Positions 38,997-48,287 of a DNA stretch of 64,000 nucleotides are shown here, piece after piece (position 1 is the first letter of the stretch; each line of letters opens with the position of its first letter). The stretch is from the NCBI GenBank assembly GCA_934132805.1, contig CAKPAB010000001.1, positions 1-64,000 on the forward strand, in the 5' to 3' direction. Under the pieces are notes generated by a model that worked only from the letters and a program-made list of their open reading frames with translations, made no database searches and was not told the origin of the DNA. The stretch comes from an uncultured Clostridia bacterium. Lineage in GTDB: Bacteria > Bacillota > Clostridia > TANB77 > CAG-508. A program made the position numbers and the translations under genes.

Positions 38997-39998
38997 TTAT
39001 TTTTGTGCTTGGACTGCTGTTATTGCAATAACACCTGCTATGTCTTGATAGCTACATCCTCTTGATAAGTCATTTACAGGTTTTGCAATGCCTTGGCATA
39101 ATGGTCCATATGCCTCAGCTTTTGCAAGTCTTTGAACTAATTTATATCCAATATTTCCGGCATTTAAATCAGGGAAAATCAATACATTAGCTTCTCCTGC
39201 AACTTGGCTTCCTGGTGCTTTTGACTTTGCTACTTCTGGTATTATTGCCGCATCTAATTGTAATTCCCCATCTACTTTTAAATTTGGAGCTTTTTCTTTT
39301 ACCAATTTTGTAGCTTCTATAACTTTTTGTGTTAATTCTGATTTTGCACTTCCCATTGTTGAATAAGAAAGCATTGCAACTTTTGGCTCTTGACCAACTA
39401 ATTGTTCAAAACTTTTACTAGAAGATATTGCTATTTCTGATAATTCATCTTGATTAGGATTTGCATTTAAACCTGAGTCTCCAAAAATAAATGTTCCATT
39501 TGCTCCATATTTACAATATGGTACAACCATAACAAAAAAAGCTGAAACTAGTTTAGTATCTGTTGCAGTTTTTAAAATTTGAAGTGCTGGCCTTAATGTA
39601 TCTGAAGTAGAATGTGCTGCACCTGAAACTAATCCATCTGCTTTTGTTCCTTCATCTTTTACCATCAACATCCCAAAATATACTGGGTCTAATGTAATTT
39701 GTTTTGCTTGTTCTAATGTCATTCCTTTGTGTTTTCTTAATTCATGCAATAAATTTGCATATTTTTCATAGTTCACAGATGTTTGTGGTTCTACTATTAT
39801 TGCTCCTTCTATATTTATATTATTTGTTTTTGCTTGTTCTTTTATTTTGTTTTCATTTCCTACTAAAATAATATTTGCATATTTTTCTTTTAGTGCTATT
39901 TCTGTTGCTTTTAGTGTTCTTATATCATCTGCTTCTGGTAACACTATTGTTTTTATTTCTTGTCTTGCTCTTTGTTTTATTGTTTCTATAAAATTCAT
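38997..39998 (-). CDS. pta: Phosphate acetyltransferase
   Basis: About 333 residues, the usual length of the short Pta class; interconverts acetyl-CoA and acetyl phosphate. Motifs: IVLPEADDIRTLKAT near the N-terminus, DGLVSGAAHSTSDTLRPALQI, and FPDLNAGNIGYKLVQRLA with GPLCQGIAKPVNDLSRGC. The frame is open for 29 further codons upstream, but GAAAGG before ATG 39998 and the family start (MNFIETIKQRA) decide it. First gene of the pta-ackA2-ackA unit. Confidence 0.95.
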   Translation of the reverse strand: MNFIETIKQRARQEIKTIVLPEADDIRTLKATEIALKEKYANIILVGNENKIKEQAKTNNINIEGAIIVEPQTSVNYEKYANLLHELRKHKGMTLEQAKQITLDPVYFGMLMVKDEGTKADGLVSGAAHSTSDTLRPALQILKTATDTKLVSAFFVMVVPYCKYGANGTFIFGDSGLNANPNQDELSEIAISSSKSFEQLVGQEPKVAMLSYSTMGSAKSELTQKVIEATKLVKEKAPNLKVDGELQLDAAIIPEVAKSKAPGSQVAGEANVLIFPDLNAGNIGYKLVQRLAKAEAYGPLCQGIAKPVNDLSRGCSYQDIAGVIAITAVQAQK

Positions 39999-40039
39999 TT
40001 TTTCTTTCCTTTCTTTTTTCTTATTATACCTATAAATGA

Positions 40040-40078
40040 TAAAAAGTACAAGTCTTTTTACAAAACTTGTACCTTTTT
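40040..40078 (-). terminator. Terminator upstream of pta
   Basis: The arms GTACAAGT (40046-40053) and its complement (40065-40072) form a stem that is followed on the minus strand by a T run. It separates the decayed surface-protein remnants from the pta operon. Confidence 0.75.
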
Positions 40079-40097
40079 CTGTCACTAAAATATATTT

Positions 40098-40391
40098 TTA
40101 ATCTTCCTCTTTTTCCTCTATATTTGTAAAATATCCTGGATTATCTGCAGTACTTATTCTAGCATATGAACTTCCCATTTGTGTATAAGAAAATTTTGTT
40201 TCATTTTCTCCATATCCACCAACTAAAAACCCATCATTTTGAAATACTAAAATACCATCTGCAGCATTTTCAAAGCCACTATCTTCTGAAACATAAATAC
40301 GTTGTAATTTAGGGCACTTACCAAACATATAATTTATTGTTGCTCCACTCTTTACTTTAAAAGTAGATATGTCTAAATAAACCTGATCCAT
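40098..40391 (-). pseudogene. Fragment of a BspA-like surface protein
   Basis: Only the C-terminal end of a BspA/DUF285-type leucine-rich surface protein remains: LDISTFKVKSG, YMFGKCPKLQRIYVS, then FLVGGYGENETKFSY and the family ending SSYARISTADNPGYFT. The frame has no proper start or signal peptide; upstream it is joined out of frame to the remnant at 40357-41247. I read this as the product of a deletion that fused two surface-protein genes. Confidence 0.7.
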
Positions 40392-41247
40392 AATCTATGC
40401 TGTAAATACCAAATACAGCATAGTTATCGCCTTCATAAGAAGTTTCTAAATCAATACAACGAGATGACAAATAACTCTGTCCGTCATAAAACATATCATA
40501 ATATGTACTATTATAAAAATCTTCTCCATCTAAGTATTTACTCCAATATGTTGCTTTTACTTCTAATGAATCTGCTTGTATATTTTCTGTTTGATTTACT
40601 ATATTTTCTTGTTCACTTATATCTAGTTTATTCCCATCTTTCCCATTGACTTTTTGACCTTTTTCCTCTAGTAATATACTTGGATAATACTTTTCTCCTG
40701 GCAGTGTAACAGTTTTACCATAATTAGAATTTATGCTTTTGTAATCTGTTTTCATCTTTTCTTGTATATCTTCTATTTTTAAATTTTGCACATTACTTGC
40801 TAATTTCTTATTGGTATATAATATTTTACATGCATCATCCAATATTTTTACTGCATTATTATATCCATTATAATTAGCAAATGCTATATGTGAAGAATTA
40901 TAAAAATCCGTAGCTGAAGCAGATGACCCAGAACTTTTTTCACTTATTAATCTTAATTGTCCATCCTTTACATCTAAAACTCTCCAATTCAAATTATCTT
41001 GAGATATGTGTGTATCATATTTTGCTGCCACTTTCCCTGAACCAGAATAAGTATATGCTTCATCTAAGATTTCATCTGTTGACACTACATCTGGAATATA
41101 TTTAACATAATCTCCCACATGTAATTTTCCTTCTACAGTTCCTGTTTCATCAAACATATCTGCCAATGGTGAATTAGTCACCCCTGAATTTCCGCTATTT
41201 CCTCCATTTGAACCTGTTCCATATTTGTTTAACTTTTTTGTTGTCTT
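40357..41247 (-). pseudogene. 5'-truncated surface-protein remnant
   Basis: The open frame begins after a stop at 41248-41250 without an ATG; the first possible start is GTG 41181. It encodes a Gly/Ser/Asn linker, then GKLHVGDYVKYIPD, DNLNWRVLDVKDGQLRLISE and YLSSRCIDL, a domain seen in secreted Clostridia proteins that normally follows an N-terminal export or pilin-like helix and continues past the LF found at the break here. Both the N-terminus and the proper C-terminus are missing. A good promoter (41252-41281) lies directly upstream, so a transcript may still be made. Confidence 0.65.
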
Positions 41248-41251
41248 TTAC

Positions 41252-41281
41252 ATTATAAGTTATTGTGACATTAAATGTCAA
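41252..41281 (-). promoter_or_regulatory. Sigma-A-type promoter for the remnant gene
   Basis: On the minus strand TTGACA (41281-41276) and TATAAT (41257-41252) are both perfect consensus hexamers with an 18-base spacer. The -35 box overlaps the palindrome at 41266-41280. Confidence 0.75.
41266..41280. promoter_or_regulatory. Palindromic operator
   Basis: TGACATTAAATGTCA is a 15-base palindrome perfect except for the central base. It overlaps the -35 box of the minus-strand promoter and lies 65 bases upstream of the divergent XRE-type gene, a typical place for an autoregulating repressor to bind. Confidence 0.65.
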
Positions 41282-41345
41282 TACATTTTTCTTTGATTTT
41301 ATGAAATAATTTATTAGAAATTTTTAAAGATTAGGGTGAATTTAA

Positions 41346-41553
41346 ATGATAAAAGAAAAAAGAAAATTGAAAAAATTAACTCAGGAAGAAATGTCAGAAA
41401 AGTTAGGAATTTCTTTGAGACAATACGGTAAGAATAGATAATGAAAAGTCTTTACCAAGAAAAGACATATTAAAGAAACTTATTGTTGAGTTGGAGTTAA
41501 CTAATGAGGAAATAGGAGAATATGTTAAAAACATTGCCGAAAATTCTGCATAA
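41346..41553 (+). pseudogene. Frameshifted XRE-family regulator
   Basis: A short helix-turn-helix protein. From ATG 41346, with AGGGTGA at 41331-41337, the frame reads KLTQEEMSEKLGISLRQYG and stops after 31 codons. One base over, the sequence continues RIDNEKSLPRKDILKKL and ends at 41553, for about 68 residues. The break needs one extra base near TACGGTAAG, but the zero-frame codon is GGT, not CGG, so it differs from the CGG cases. It fits the decayed character of this 1.5-kb region. Its likely target is the palindrome at 41266-41280. Confidence 0.7.
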
Positions 41554-41633
41554 AATCAATAAATATTTTTGTTAATGTATAAATTAACTTTATGCCGTTT
41601 TACAAAAAAATAGCCATTATACAATGGCTGTTT

Positions 41634-42287
41634 TTATTTACTAGAAATATGTATATTTTCCACCTTAGCTCCTAATTCCCTAGAAACAATATTTTGAATT
41701 TGTGCAACCTTTTCTGTGGTAAGTTCATCATCCTTCACCACAACACTAACACTATCACCATTCACAAAAATAACACTATTTTCAAAGCCCTTTGTCTTAA
41801 TCAAATTTTCACAAATCATAATACTATTTTTAGTATCATTAATCTTCTTAATTTCCTCAGTAGCAGACTGTTTCTGTGTTTCTAACGAATTACTACTATT
41901 CAAAATATTCTCATAAGTTTCTAGCATTTGAGAATACATTGTATCTCTTTCCAACTTAGAAGAAGAAAAATAATCATCATCACTTTTAGTCTTTCCACTA
42001 GTCTCCACAGTCGTATTTTCAGATACTATATTGGTATTAGCAATTTCAGAATTTGTTGTTTCCACATTATCATTTGAATTTGTCTCAACCAAATTTTCTT
42101 CTATAACATTACTGCTAACCAATTGTGCATCACCTATATTAGCCATTTTATCAAGTTCTTCTTCTGAACTTGCTGTTTGCACAGCACTTTTAAAATCTCC
42201 ATTTGCAGTAAAATTTAAATACCCAGCAACTACTAGCATTAAAGCACTAACATAAATAACTATTTGATTTTTTTTCAAAAATTTCAT
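41634..42287 (-). CDS. spoIIIAH: Stage III sporulation protein AH
   Basis: About 217 residues: one N-terminal membrane helix (about 8-25), a variable linker rich in Asn/Glu/Thr, and a C-terminal ring-forming domain (about 120-217) containing EEIKKINDTKNSIMICENLIKTKGF and DDELTTEKVAQIQNIVSRE. In the mother-cell membrane it binds forespore SpoIIQ to form the feeding-tube channel. AAAGGTGG before ATG 42287 decides the start over the in-frame ATG at 42311. Last gene of the spoIIIA operon here. Confidence 0.93.
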   Translation of the reverse strand: MKFLKKNQIVIYVSALMLVVAGYLNFTANGDFKSAVQTASSEEELDKMANIGDAQLVSSNVIEENLVETNSNDNVETTNSEIANTNIVSENTTVETSGKTKSDDDYFSSSKLERDTMYSQMLETYENILNSSNSLETQKQSATEEIKKINDTKNSIMICENLIKTKGFENSVIFVNGDSVSVVVKDDELTTEKVAQIQNIVSRELGAKVENIHISSK

Positions 42288-42313
42288 ATTTATTCCACCT
42301 TTCAATAACAATT

Positions 42314-42934
42314 TTAATTAGCTTGAAAAACCTGAATTTTATGTGTAGCAAGTCCTGTAGCTGCTTCTACCGCTTGGATAATACTAGTTTTCACATTAAT
42401 ATCAGAGGCACCTTTTGCTGTAATAATAGCTCCTTCTATTTTAGGCTCAACCGTCTTTTGAATAATAGGTGTTTTTGTCCCATTTTGTTCCTGATATACA
42501 ACCTCTTTTTGTGAATCTGTTTGTTCTGTCTTCTTTACTCCACCAGATTTGTCATTTTCCTCTGTTGTAGTTGTCTTAGAATTTTCATTATACATAGCAA
42601 CCGTTTCCAAAGACTCAGAATAATTAATAAAAACCTTTACATCACCCACACCATCAATATTGGCTAAAATAGACTCAAGTCTTTGCTCTAAATTATCTGA
42701 ACTGTTAGTTTGATTTGCCTCAACATTATTTTGAGTAGTTTGTGTTGTTGCTAACTGTTTCCCAGCTGAATTAGTGGTATTTTTGCTTGAACTTTTTCCA
42801 TCATTCCAAACATAATTTATTATTACAATTGTAATTATCAAAAGTACTACTATAAAAACCATATTTTCTATTTTTTTATTGTTCCCCTGTTTTTCATCAT
42901 TCCCAATAAACTTTTTCAATTTATCTTTAAACAT
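42314..42934 (-). CDS. spoIIIAG: Stage III sporulation protein AG
   Basis: 206 residues with one membrane helix (about 25-45) and a C-terminal domain with LEQRLESILANIDGVGDVKVFINYSES, then PIIQKTVEPKIEGAIITAKGA, the ring-building motif of SpoIIIAG. It forms a large ring in the mother-cell membrane of the SpoIIIA-SpoIIQ channel. It overlaps spoIIIAF by 19 bases. Confidence 0.94.
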   Translation of the reverse strand: MFKDKLKKFIGNDEKQGNNKKIENMVFIVVLLIITIVIINYVWNDGKSSSKNTTNSAGKQLATTQTTQNNVEANQTNSSDNLEQRLESILANIDGVGDVKVFINYSESLETVAMYNENSKTTTTEENDKSGGVKKTEQTDSQKEVVYQEQNGTKTPIIQKTVEPKIEGAIITAKGASDINVKTSIIQAVEAATGLATHKIQVFQAN

Positions 42935-43419
42935 TTTTCACTCACCCCATATTCACTCATTAAAAATTTTTCTATTTTTTTAATATCTGTTTCTTTTAAG
43001 TTATCTTCAGACTGTACTTTAATTTTTAATAACTCTATTCCAGAATCTTCACTAGACACATGAGCATTTACACTACATTCATCAACAGTATACCCCTCCT
43101 CTTCCAGTTTTTGAATAACATCATCTTTTAGCCTTTGCTCATATATTTCATCTAACCTTTTATCCATAGAATTTTGATTAACACTTTCACTTGTTTCCAC
43201 AGAATATTGGCTATATAAATTCTCTACATCAAATTTAAGTTCATCTCTATTTTCCACAAAAGGCGCTATTATACTAAACATTATGTACAACCCCATAACA
43301 ACTTTTACATATTTTTTTGTTTTATTATTCGGAAGTAACATTTCTAATATAGAAACAACTATCAATGCTAAACATAGATTTTTAACCCATGAACTCAAAA
43401 AATTAATCACATTAATCAC
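42916..43419 (-). CDS. spoIIIAF: Stage III sporulation protein AF
   Basis: 167 residues: two N-terminal membrane helices (about 10-55; SSWVKNLCLALIVVSILEMLLP, then YVKVVMGLYIMFSIIAP) and a soluble C-terminal domain ending SEYGVSEKCLKIN. Fits SpoIIIAF in order and length, although slightly shorter than in Bacillus. Its end overlaps the start of spoIIIAG, showing translational coupling. Confidence 0.92.
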   Translation of the reverse strand: MINVINFLSSWVKNLCLALIVVSILEMLLPNNKTKKYVKVVMGLYIMFSIIAPFVENRDELKFDVENLYSQYSVETSESVNQNSMDKRLDEIYEQRLKDDVIQKLEEEGYTVDECSVNAHVSSEDSGIELLKIKVQSEDNLKETDIKKIEKFLMSEYGVSEKCLKIN

Positions 43420-43473
43420 TTCCTTTTTACTTTCATTTTATGTTTCATCTTCAATTAGGAACTTTTTAAATTT

Positions 43474-44712
43474 TCACCTAAACATCATACCTGAATTAGA
43501 CATTTTGACCAACAAACTCATTCCAATAATAACCATAACAGAAATTGTAACAACAATGGCTAATAATAATTTAAAAATATCTGCAATCTCATCAAGTAAC
43601 TTAACAATTTTTGCATCAGCAACTACTTCACTTATGCTTGCCACTATTTTATAAGAAACCGTCATAACTGCAAGTTTTAAAATTGGCATAATACATATCC
43701 CAATAATAATTATTACACCCACAAAGCCAACCGCATTTTTTAAAATAAGTCCACATCCCAGGACACTATCAACAACATCTCCCAAAATTTTACCTACAAC
43801 CGGCACCGCTGAACTAACAATTGCTTTTGCAGTTTTTGCAGTAATTCCATCAACAGAGCTTGCTAATGTTCCTTCCAAAGAAACAACTCCTACAAAGATT
43901 GTTAGTATTGTTCCCAAAAACCATACAGTTGAAGATTTTAAGAACTTTGATATTCGACCTATTTCAACTTTATCTGATATTTTTGAGATTATACTAATGG
44001 CTGTTATAATTAAAATTAATGGTACTAACACATTTTGTATTAAATTGCCTATAAAGTTTATCATAAATAAAATTATTGGCTCCAATATACTAGTTGTTGT
44101 TATACTTCCTGTATACAACATCAGAGAAATTAATACTGGTATAAGTGTATTCATAAAGCCTATCAAATTTGTTGTTGTATCTTTTACCAAATTTATTATA
44201 TCGGAAAAATTTGACATTACAATTGTCACTATTGCTATATATTGCACATAATAAATTAGCTTTGATATACTGTCATTTTCAAGGCTTTCGCTTATTGATT
44301 TTAAAATGCTGTGTATTATTATAATTGCTAATATACATGCTAAACTTTTTAAGCCTGTCTTTACTTCACTTCCTAATTTATTTAGTATTTTTTTGTATAT
44401 AACCGTATTATCAACTTCGCCTTTTATTGCTGAATCTAATATGCCCTGTATATCTATATCTTCAAAAAAACTTCCTGTATATTGTTTTGAATTTTGTATA
44501 AATGAGTTTATTCCAAAGGTTTCCTCTTGTGTGTTAATTTCATTTTCATCTATTTCTGTATTTTTATCTTCATTTGAAATTGTTTTTACATCTGCAATTT
44601 TATTTGTATAAGTTATATCCATACTAGTAGTTGCACTATATGATGTTTGGGCTTTTAAAATAACTGTTATAATAATTATAATTGCAATAAATATCTTCTT
44701 TTGTATATTCAC
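43474..44712 (-). CDS. spoIIIAE: Stage III sporulation protein AE
   Basis: 412 residues with a signal-like N-terminus, a short soluble part and eight or so membrane helices. Motifs such as SSAVPVVGKILGDVVDSVLG and GIIIIGICIMPILKL-like segments are typical of SpoIIIAE, the polytopic core of the SpoIIIA complex. It lies between AD and AF as in other endospore formers. Confidence 0.93.
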   Translation of the reverse strand: MNIQKKIFIAIIIIITVILKAQTSYSATTSMDITYTNKIADVKTISNEDKNTEIDENEINTQEETFGINSFIQNSKQYTGSFFEDIDIQGILDSAIKGEVDNTVIYKKILNKLGSEVKTGLKSLACILAIIIIHSILKSISESLENDSISKLIYYVQYIAIVTIVMSNFSDIINLVKDTTTNLIGFMNTLIPVLISLMLYTGSITTTSILEPIILFMINFIGNLIQNVLVPLILIITAISIISKISDKVEIGRISKFLKSSTVWFLGTILTIFVGVVSLEGTLASSVDGITAKTAKAIVSSAVPVVGKILGDVVDSVLGCGLILKNAVGFVGVIIIIGICIMPILKLAVMTVSYKIVASISEVVADAKIVKLLDEIADIFKLLLAIVVTISVMVIIGMSLLVKMSNSGMMFR

Positions 44713-44771
44713 ATTTCATAGTCCTCCTTTAACTTGTACTTTTATTGTTATAATTTATATGTTGGCATTTT

Positions 44772-45158
44772 TTAGGGTAATATTTTTAATATTATTTCTA
44801 ACAAACTTGAAATTATTGGAATTGACATAGAAATAATAATAATTTTACTACCAATTTCAATTTTGCTTCCTATAGCGGCTTCGCCAGAATCTTTGCACAC
44901 ACTTACTGCAAATTCAGACAAAAATGCAATTCCAGTGATTTTAATTAATAATGCTATAAACTGTGTATTTATAGAAAATCTGTCTTCTATTGTTTGAATT
45001 AAGTTTACTATTCCAGTTAGTCTGTCCATTACTAAAAATAAAATTAGTACTCCTGTTAAAATGCTTATAAAAATTGCATATTCTGGTCTATACTGTTTTA
45101 ACATTATTATAATTATTAAAGCAATTAAAGCTATTCCAACTATTTTTACAATTTCCAT
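44772..45158 (-). CDS. spoIIIAD: Stage III sporulation protein AD
   Basis: 128 residues with four hydrophobic helices; LKQYRPEYAIFISILTGV and AVSVCKDSGEAAIGSKIEIGSKIIIISMSIPI are diagnostic. Membrane component of the SpoIIIA complex. It is separated from spoIIIAC by an unusual 166-base gap that contains a large hairpin. Confidence 0.94.
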   Translation of the reverse strand: MEIVKIVGIALIALIIIIMLKQYRPEYAIFISILTGVLILFLVMDRLTGIVNLIQTIEDRFSINTQFIALLIKITGIAFLSEFAVSVCKDSGEAAIGSKIEIGSKIIIISMSIPIISSLLEIILKILP

Positions 45159-45179
45159 AGCAATTCCTTTCTTTTAAAA

Positions 45180-45299
45180 AATTCCGATATTGAATTCCGA
45201 TATTGAAATGTGATTATTATATATTAATATTTAAAGAAAAAGTCCCTATGGAAGACCCGAAGCAGCATTTTTTCTAAAAATATTAATATATAATAATCA
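45180..45299. repeat. Tandem repeat and large hairpin between spoIIIAC and spoIIIAD
   Basis: The sequence GAATTCCGATATT is repeated in tandem at about 45180-45207. Next comes a perfect 22-base inverted repeat (45211-45232 with 45278-45299), inside which GAAAAA and TTTTTTC segments pair again, leaving a GC-richer loop. The transcript would fold into one long hairpin in the middle of an operon that elsewhere has tight spacing. It may be a palindromic insertion or an mRNA processing/attenuation element. Confidence 0.75.
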
Positions 45300-45324
45300 T
45301 AAAAATAACTAAAATGTGGAATTT

Positions 45325-45519
45325 TTACAAATTGAATAATGTCCTTACTGTATCAAATAACCCACTAATTTCTTTTATAACCATAGTCAAAACAATAACC
45401 AAACCTGCCAATGTAGTCATCATTGCTTGGTCCTCTCTACCAGCCCTAACTAACACTTGATATAAAACTGCCACCAAAATTCCAATCGCAGCTATTTTAA
45501 ACAATAAATCTATACTCAT
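45325..45519 (-). CDS. spoIIIAC: Stage III sporulation protein AC
   Basis: About 64 residues with two membrane helices: IDLLFKIAAIGILVAVLYQVL, then REDQAMMTTLAGLVIVLTMV. Length and sequence fit SpoIIIAC exactly. AAGGAGA eight bases before ATG 45519 decides the start against the in-frame upstream ATG at 45543. Confidence 0.94.
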   Translation of the reverse strand: MSIDLLFKIAAIGILVAVLYQVLVRAGREDQAMMTTLAGLVIVLTMVIKEISGLFDTVRTLFNL

Positions 45520-45605
45520 ATAAACAAATCTCCTTATTTCCAATTTTTAATATAAAAATCACTTGTGTATACTACTCAAATTACCTCAACCTATTAATTT
45601 TGCAA

Positions 45606-46116
45606 CTATATCAATATTATAACAATTGCCATCCCTATACTCATTCCCAGTTTTTTATACAATTTTTCATTTTTATTTTTCTCCTCTTGTGCTTGTCTAA
45701 TTTGCTCATCCAAAAAAGTTTCTGTAACCTCAATCTGACTAAGTTGTCCTTCTACATCAGTTATCCCGCAATAATTTTGAAATAGTTTTTATTGCATTTT
45801 TATCTTCTACTTTTAAATATCCATTATATTCGTCTACGGCTTTTTCCCATGCCACTCCAGCAGATTCAGTTTGCATTTTTTCTATTATATTTGTAAATAG
45901 TTCTGATATATTTTTGCTTGAGTTTTCTTTTATCTGTTCAAATATTTCAGGTATTGGCTCATATGTAAATTTTATTTTTGATTTTAATATATTTAAAGTA
46001 TTTTTTAATTCTTCTAGCTCGTCTACTCTGAATTTATATTTTTGTGATATGCTTCTTCCTATTGTGGCTACTCCAAGAAATACAAAAAAGAGCATACAAT
46101 ATTTAATAATTTGCAT
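45606..46116 (-). CDS. spoIIIAB: Stage III sporulation protein AB, read through a +1 frameshift at a CGG codon
   Basis: The zero frame gives 119 residues ending KLLRDN, missing the C-terminal third of the family. The break coincides with CGG at 45766-45768. Skipping its C at 45768 gives LLGITDVEGQLSQIEVTETF, a charged helix and a final membrane helix, stopping at 45606 for 169 residues, almost the length of Bacillus SpoIIIAB (171). The conserved LG.(S/T)D motif lies exactly at the join. It is a mother-cell membrane protein of the SpoIIIA complex. No spoIIIAA ATPase gene lies upstream; uvrB diverges from here instead. The remaining spoIIIA genes are intact, which argues against operon decay. 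Confidence 0.9.
45766..45768 (-). other. CGG +1 frameshift site in spoIIIAB
   Basis: Zero-frame codons are TTG CGG GAT AAC TGA. The productive frame is TTG (C) GGG ATA ACT GAT, giving Leu-Gly-Ile-Thr-Asp. One base is skipped. Confidence 0.85.
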
Positions 46117-46218
46117 TTTTTCTCCTTCCTTCCAATGTATACATTTTTCTTTGCATTTTATTTTTACTATTATATGCTTACTTTTTTATTTTAGAACAGT
46201 TAACTACAAAAATTAACA

Positions 46219-46247
46219 TTGCAAACATTTATTTTATATGCTATACT
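46219..46247 (+). promoter_or_regulatory. Promoter of uvrB
   Basis: TTGCAA at 46219-46224 and TATACT at 46242-46247 are separated by 17 bases, a good housekeeping promoter, about 40 bases upstream of the uvrB start. No LexA-type box was recognised. Confidence 0.7.
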
Positions 46248-46287
46248 TTTAAGTATAAAAATTAGTTATAAAATAGGAGGCTTTAAA

Positions 46288-48243
46288 ATGTTTAAATTAC
46301 ATTCAGATTATAAACCCACAGGTGACCAACCTAAAGCAATAGAATATCTATCAAAAGGTATAGAACAAGGAAAAAAATTTCAAACATTATTAGGAGTAAC
46401 AGGCTCAGGAAAGACATTTACAATGGCAAACATCATAAACAAAGTTCAAAAACCAACACTAGTCCTAGCCCATAACAAAACATTAGCAGGGCAATTATAT
46501 TCAGAATTTAAAGAATTCTTTCCAGAAAATAATGTTGAATACTTTGTATCTTATTACGACTATTATCAGCCAGAAAGCTACATTCCAGCTTCTGACACAT
46601 ATATTGAAAAAGATGCATCTATAAATGATGAAATTGACAAACTTCGCCACTCTGCAACAGCATCATTATTTGAAACAAGGGATGTTATAATTGTTGCTTC
46701 TGTTTCATGTATTTACGGTTTAGGTGACCCTATAGATTATGAACATATGATAGTTTCTTTACGTCCTGGTATGCAAAAATCTAGAGAAGAAGTTATGAAA
46801 AAACTAGTAAATATGCAATATTCAAGAAATGAAATTGATTTTAAAAGAGGTACTTTTAGAGCTAAAGGTGATATTTTGGAAATTTATCCATCTGGCCAAA
46901 GTGAATCTGCAATAAGAGTGGAATTTTGGGGTGATGAAATTGAAAAAATTCATGAAATAAACCCTTTAACCGGTAAAAATGTAGCAGAAAGAGCCCATGT
47001 TATGATATTCCCTAACTCCCACTATGTTACAACTTCTGATAAAATGGAGCGTGCTCTAGTTACAATTAATGAAGAATTGCAAGAAAGAATTAAATATTTT
47101 AAAGATAATAATAAATTAATTGAAGCTCAAAGAATTGATGAAAGAACAAATTTTGATATGGAAATGATGAAAGAAACTGGCTTTTGCCAAGGCATTGAAA
47201 ACTATTCAAGGCACATAAGTGGTAGACCTGCAGGCTCTCCTCCATTCACCTTGTTTGATTATATGCCTAAAGATTTTCTTTTATTAATAGACGAATCACA
47301 TGCTACAATACCTCAAGTTAGAGCTATGTATAATGGTGACCGTGCTCGTAAAGATTCTTTAGTTAATTATGGTTTCAGACTTCCATCTGCATATGACAAC
47401 AGACCTTTGAAATTTGAAGAATTTGAACAAAGAATTAATCAAGTTGTTTTTGTTAGTGCAACACCTGCAGATTATGAAAAAGAGCATAGCAAAGATAATG
47501 TTGTTGAACAAATTATTAGACCTACTGGTCTTTTAGACCCTAAAATTGAAGTTAAACCTGTCACAAATCAAATTGATGATTTAATTGAACAAATTCGTAT
47601 TAGAGTTGAGAAAAATGAAAGGGTTTTGGTTACTACTCTAACTAAGAAAATGGCTGAAGATTTAACTGCTTACTTGCAAAGCTTGGATATTAAAGTTAAT
47701 TATATGCATTCAGATATTAAGGCTCTTGAAAGAATGGAAATTATAAGAAATTTGCGTTTAGGTGAGTTCGATGTTTTAGTTGGTATAAATCTTTTAAGAG
47801 AGGGACTTGATATACCTGAAGTTTCTTTAGTTGCAATTTTAGATGCTGATAAAGAAGGTTTTTTACGTTCTGAACGTTCTTTAATTCAAACTATAGGACG
47901 TGCCGCTAGAAATACTGATGGTACTGTTATTATGTATGCTGATGAACTTACTGATTCCATGGAAAAGGCTATTTCTGAGACTAATAGAAGACGTCACATT
48001 CAAGAGCAATATAATATTGACCATGGTATTACTCCACAAACTATTAAGAAGTCTATCAGGGATAATATTAGTATTACTAAACAAGAGGATATTGGGGTTG
48101 AGTTTAAGATGGAAAGTGCTGATGATATTAAAAATACTATTGCTGAGTTGACTGATGAAATGCTTAAGTTTGCTGCTTCTATGGAATTTGAGAAGGCTGC
48201 TGAAGTTAGAGATAAAATTAAGGAATTGGAAAAATTATTATAA
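46288..48243 (+). CDS. uvrB: Excinuclease ABC subunit B
   Basis: 651 residues, the damage-verifying helicase-like subunit of nucleotide excision repair. Walker A GVTGSGKT is near residue 40, followed by the beta-hairpin [12 protein letters not shown]; later come helicase motifs including [48 protein letters not shown] and the QTIGRAARN motif, and a C-terminal UVR domain ([19 protein letters not shown]). An AGGAGG site precedes ATG 46288; the frame is open further upstream without signal. Transcribed alone. Confidence 0.97.
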   Translation: MFKLHSDYKPTGDQPKAIEYLSKGIEQGKKFQTLLGVTGSGKTFTMANIINKVQKPTLVLAHNKTLAGQLYSEFKEFFPENNVEYFVSYYDYYQPESYIPASDTYIEKDASINDEIDKLRHSATASLFETRDVIIVASVSCIYGLGDPIDYEHMIVSLRPGMQKSREEVMKKLVNMQYSRNEIDFKRGTFRAKGDILEIYPSGQSESAIRVEFWGDEIEKIHEINPLTGKNVAERAHVMIFPNSHYVTTSDKMERALVTINEELQERIKYFKDNNKLIEAQRIDERTNFDMEMMKETGFCQGIENYSRHISGRPAGSPPFTLFDYMPKDFLLLIDESHATIPQVRAMYNGDRARKDSLVNYGFRLPSAYDNRPLKFEEFEQRINQVVFVSATPADYEKEHSKDNVVEQIIRPTGLLDPKIEVKPVTNQIDDLIEQIRIRVEKNERVLVTTLTKKMAEDLTAYLQSLDIKVNYMHSDIKALERMEIIRNLRLGEFDVLVGINLLREGLDIPEVSLVAILDADKEGFLRSERSLIQTIGRAARNTDGTVIMYADELTDSMEKAISETNRRRHIQEQYNIDHGITPQTIKKSIRDNISITKQEDIGVEFKMESADDIKNTIAELTDEMLKFAASMEFEKAAEVRDKIKELEKLL

Positions 48244-48252
48244 TATTCTAAA

Positions 48253-48285
48253 AAGGGGCCGTCAGTCTGACGGTCCCCTCTTAGC
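48253..48285. terminator. Bidirectional terminator
   Basis: A GC-rich hairpin (GGGGCCGTCAG pairing with CTGACGGTCCCC) lies between uvrB and a convergent small gene. A T run follows on the minus strand and a TCTT on the plus strand. Its GC content is much higher than its surroundings, like the island beside it. Confidence 0.85.
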
Positions 48286-48287
48286 TG

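Noticed and set aside
40340..40400. A possible sixth single-base frameshift joining the two surface-protein frames
   Set aside because: The downstream part belongs to a different family (BspA-type end) and the upstream frame still matches its own family at the break, so a deletion fusing two genes explains it better. No CGG is present.
41425..41450. The XRE regulator break as another CGG shift
   Set aside because: The sequence TACGGTAAG contains CGG, but out of frame; the zero-frame codon is GGT. It is counted as ordinary decay.
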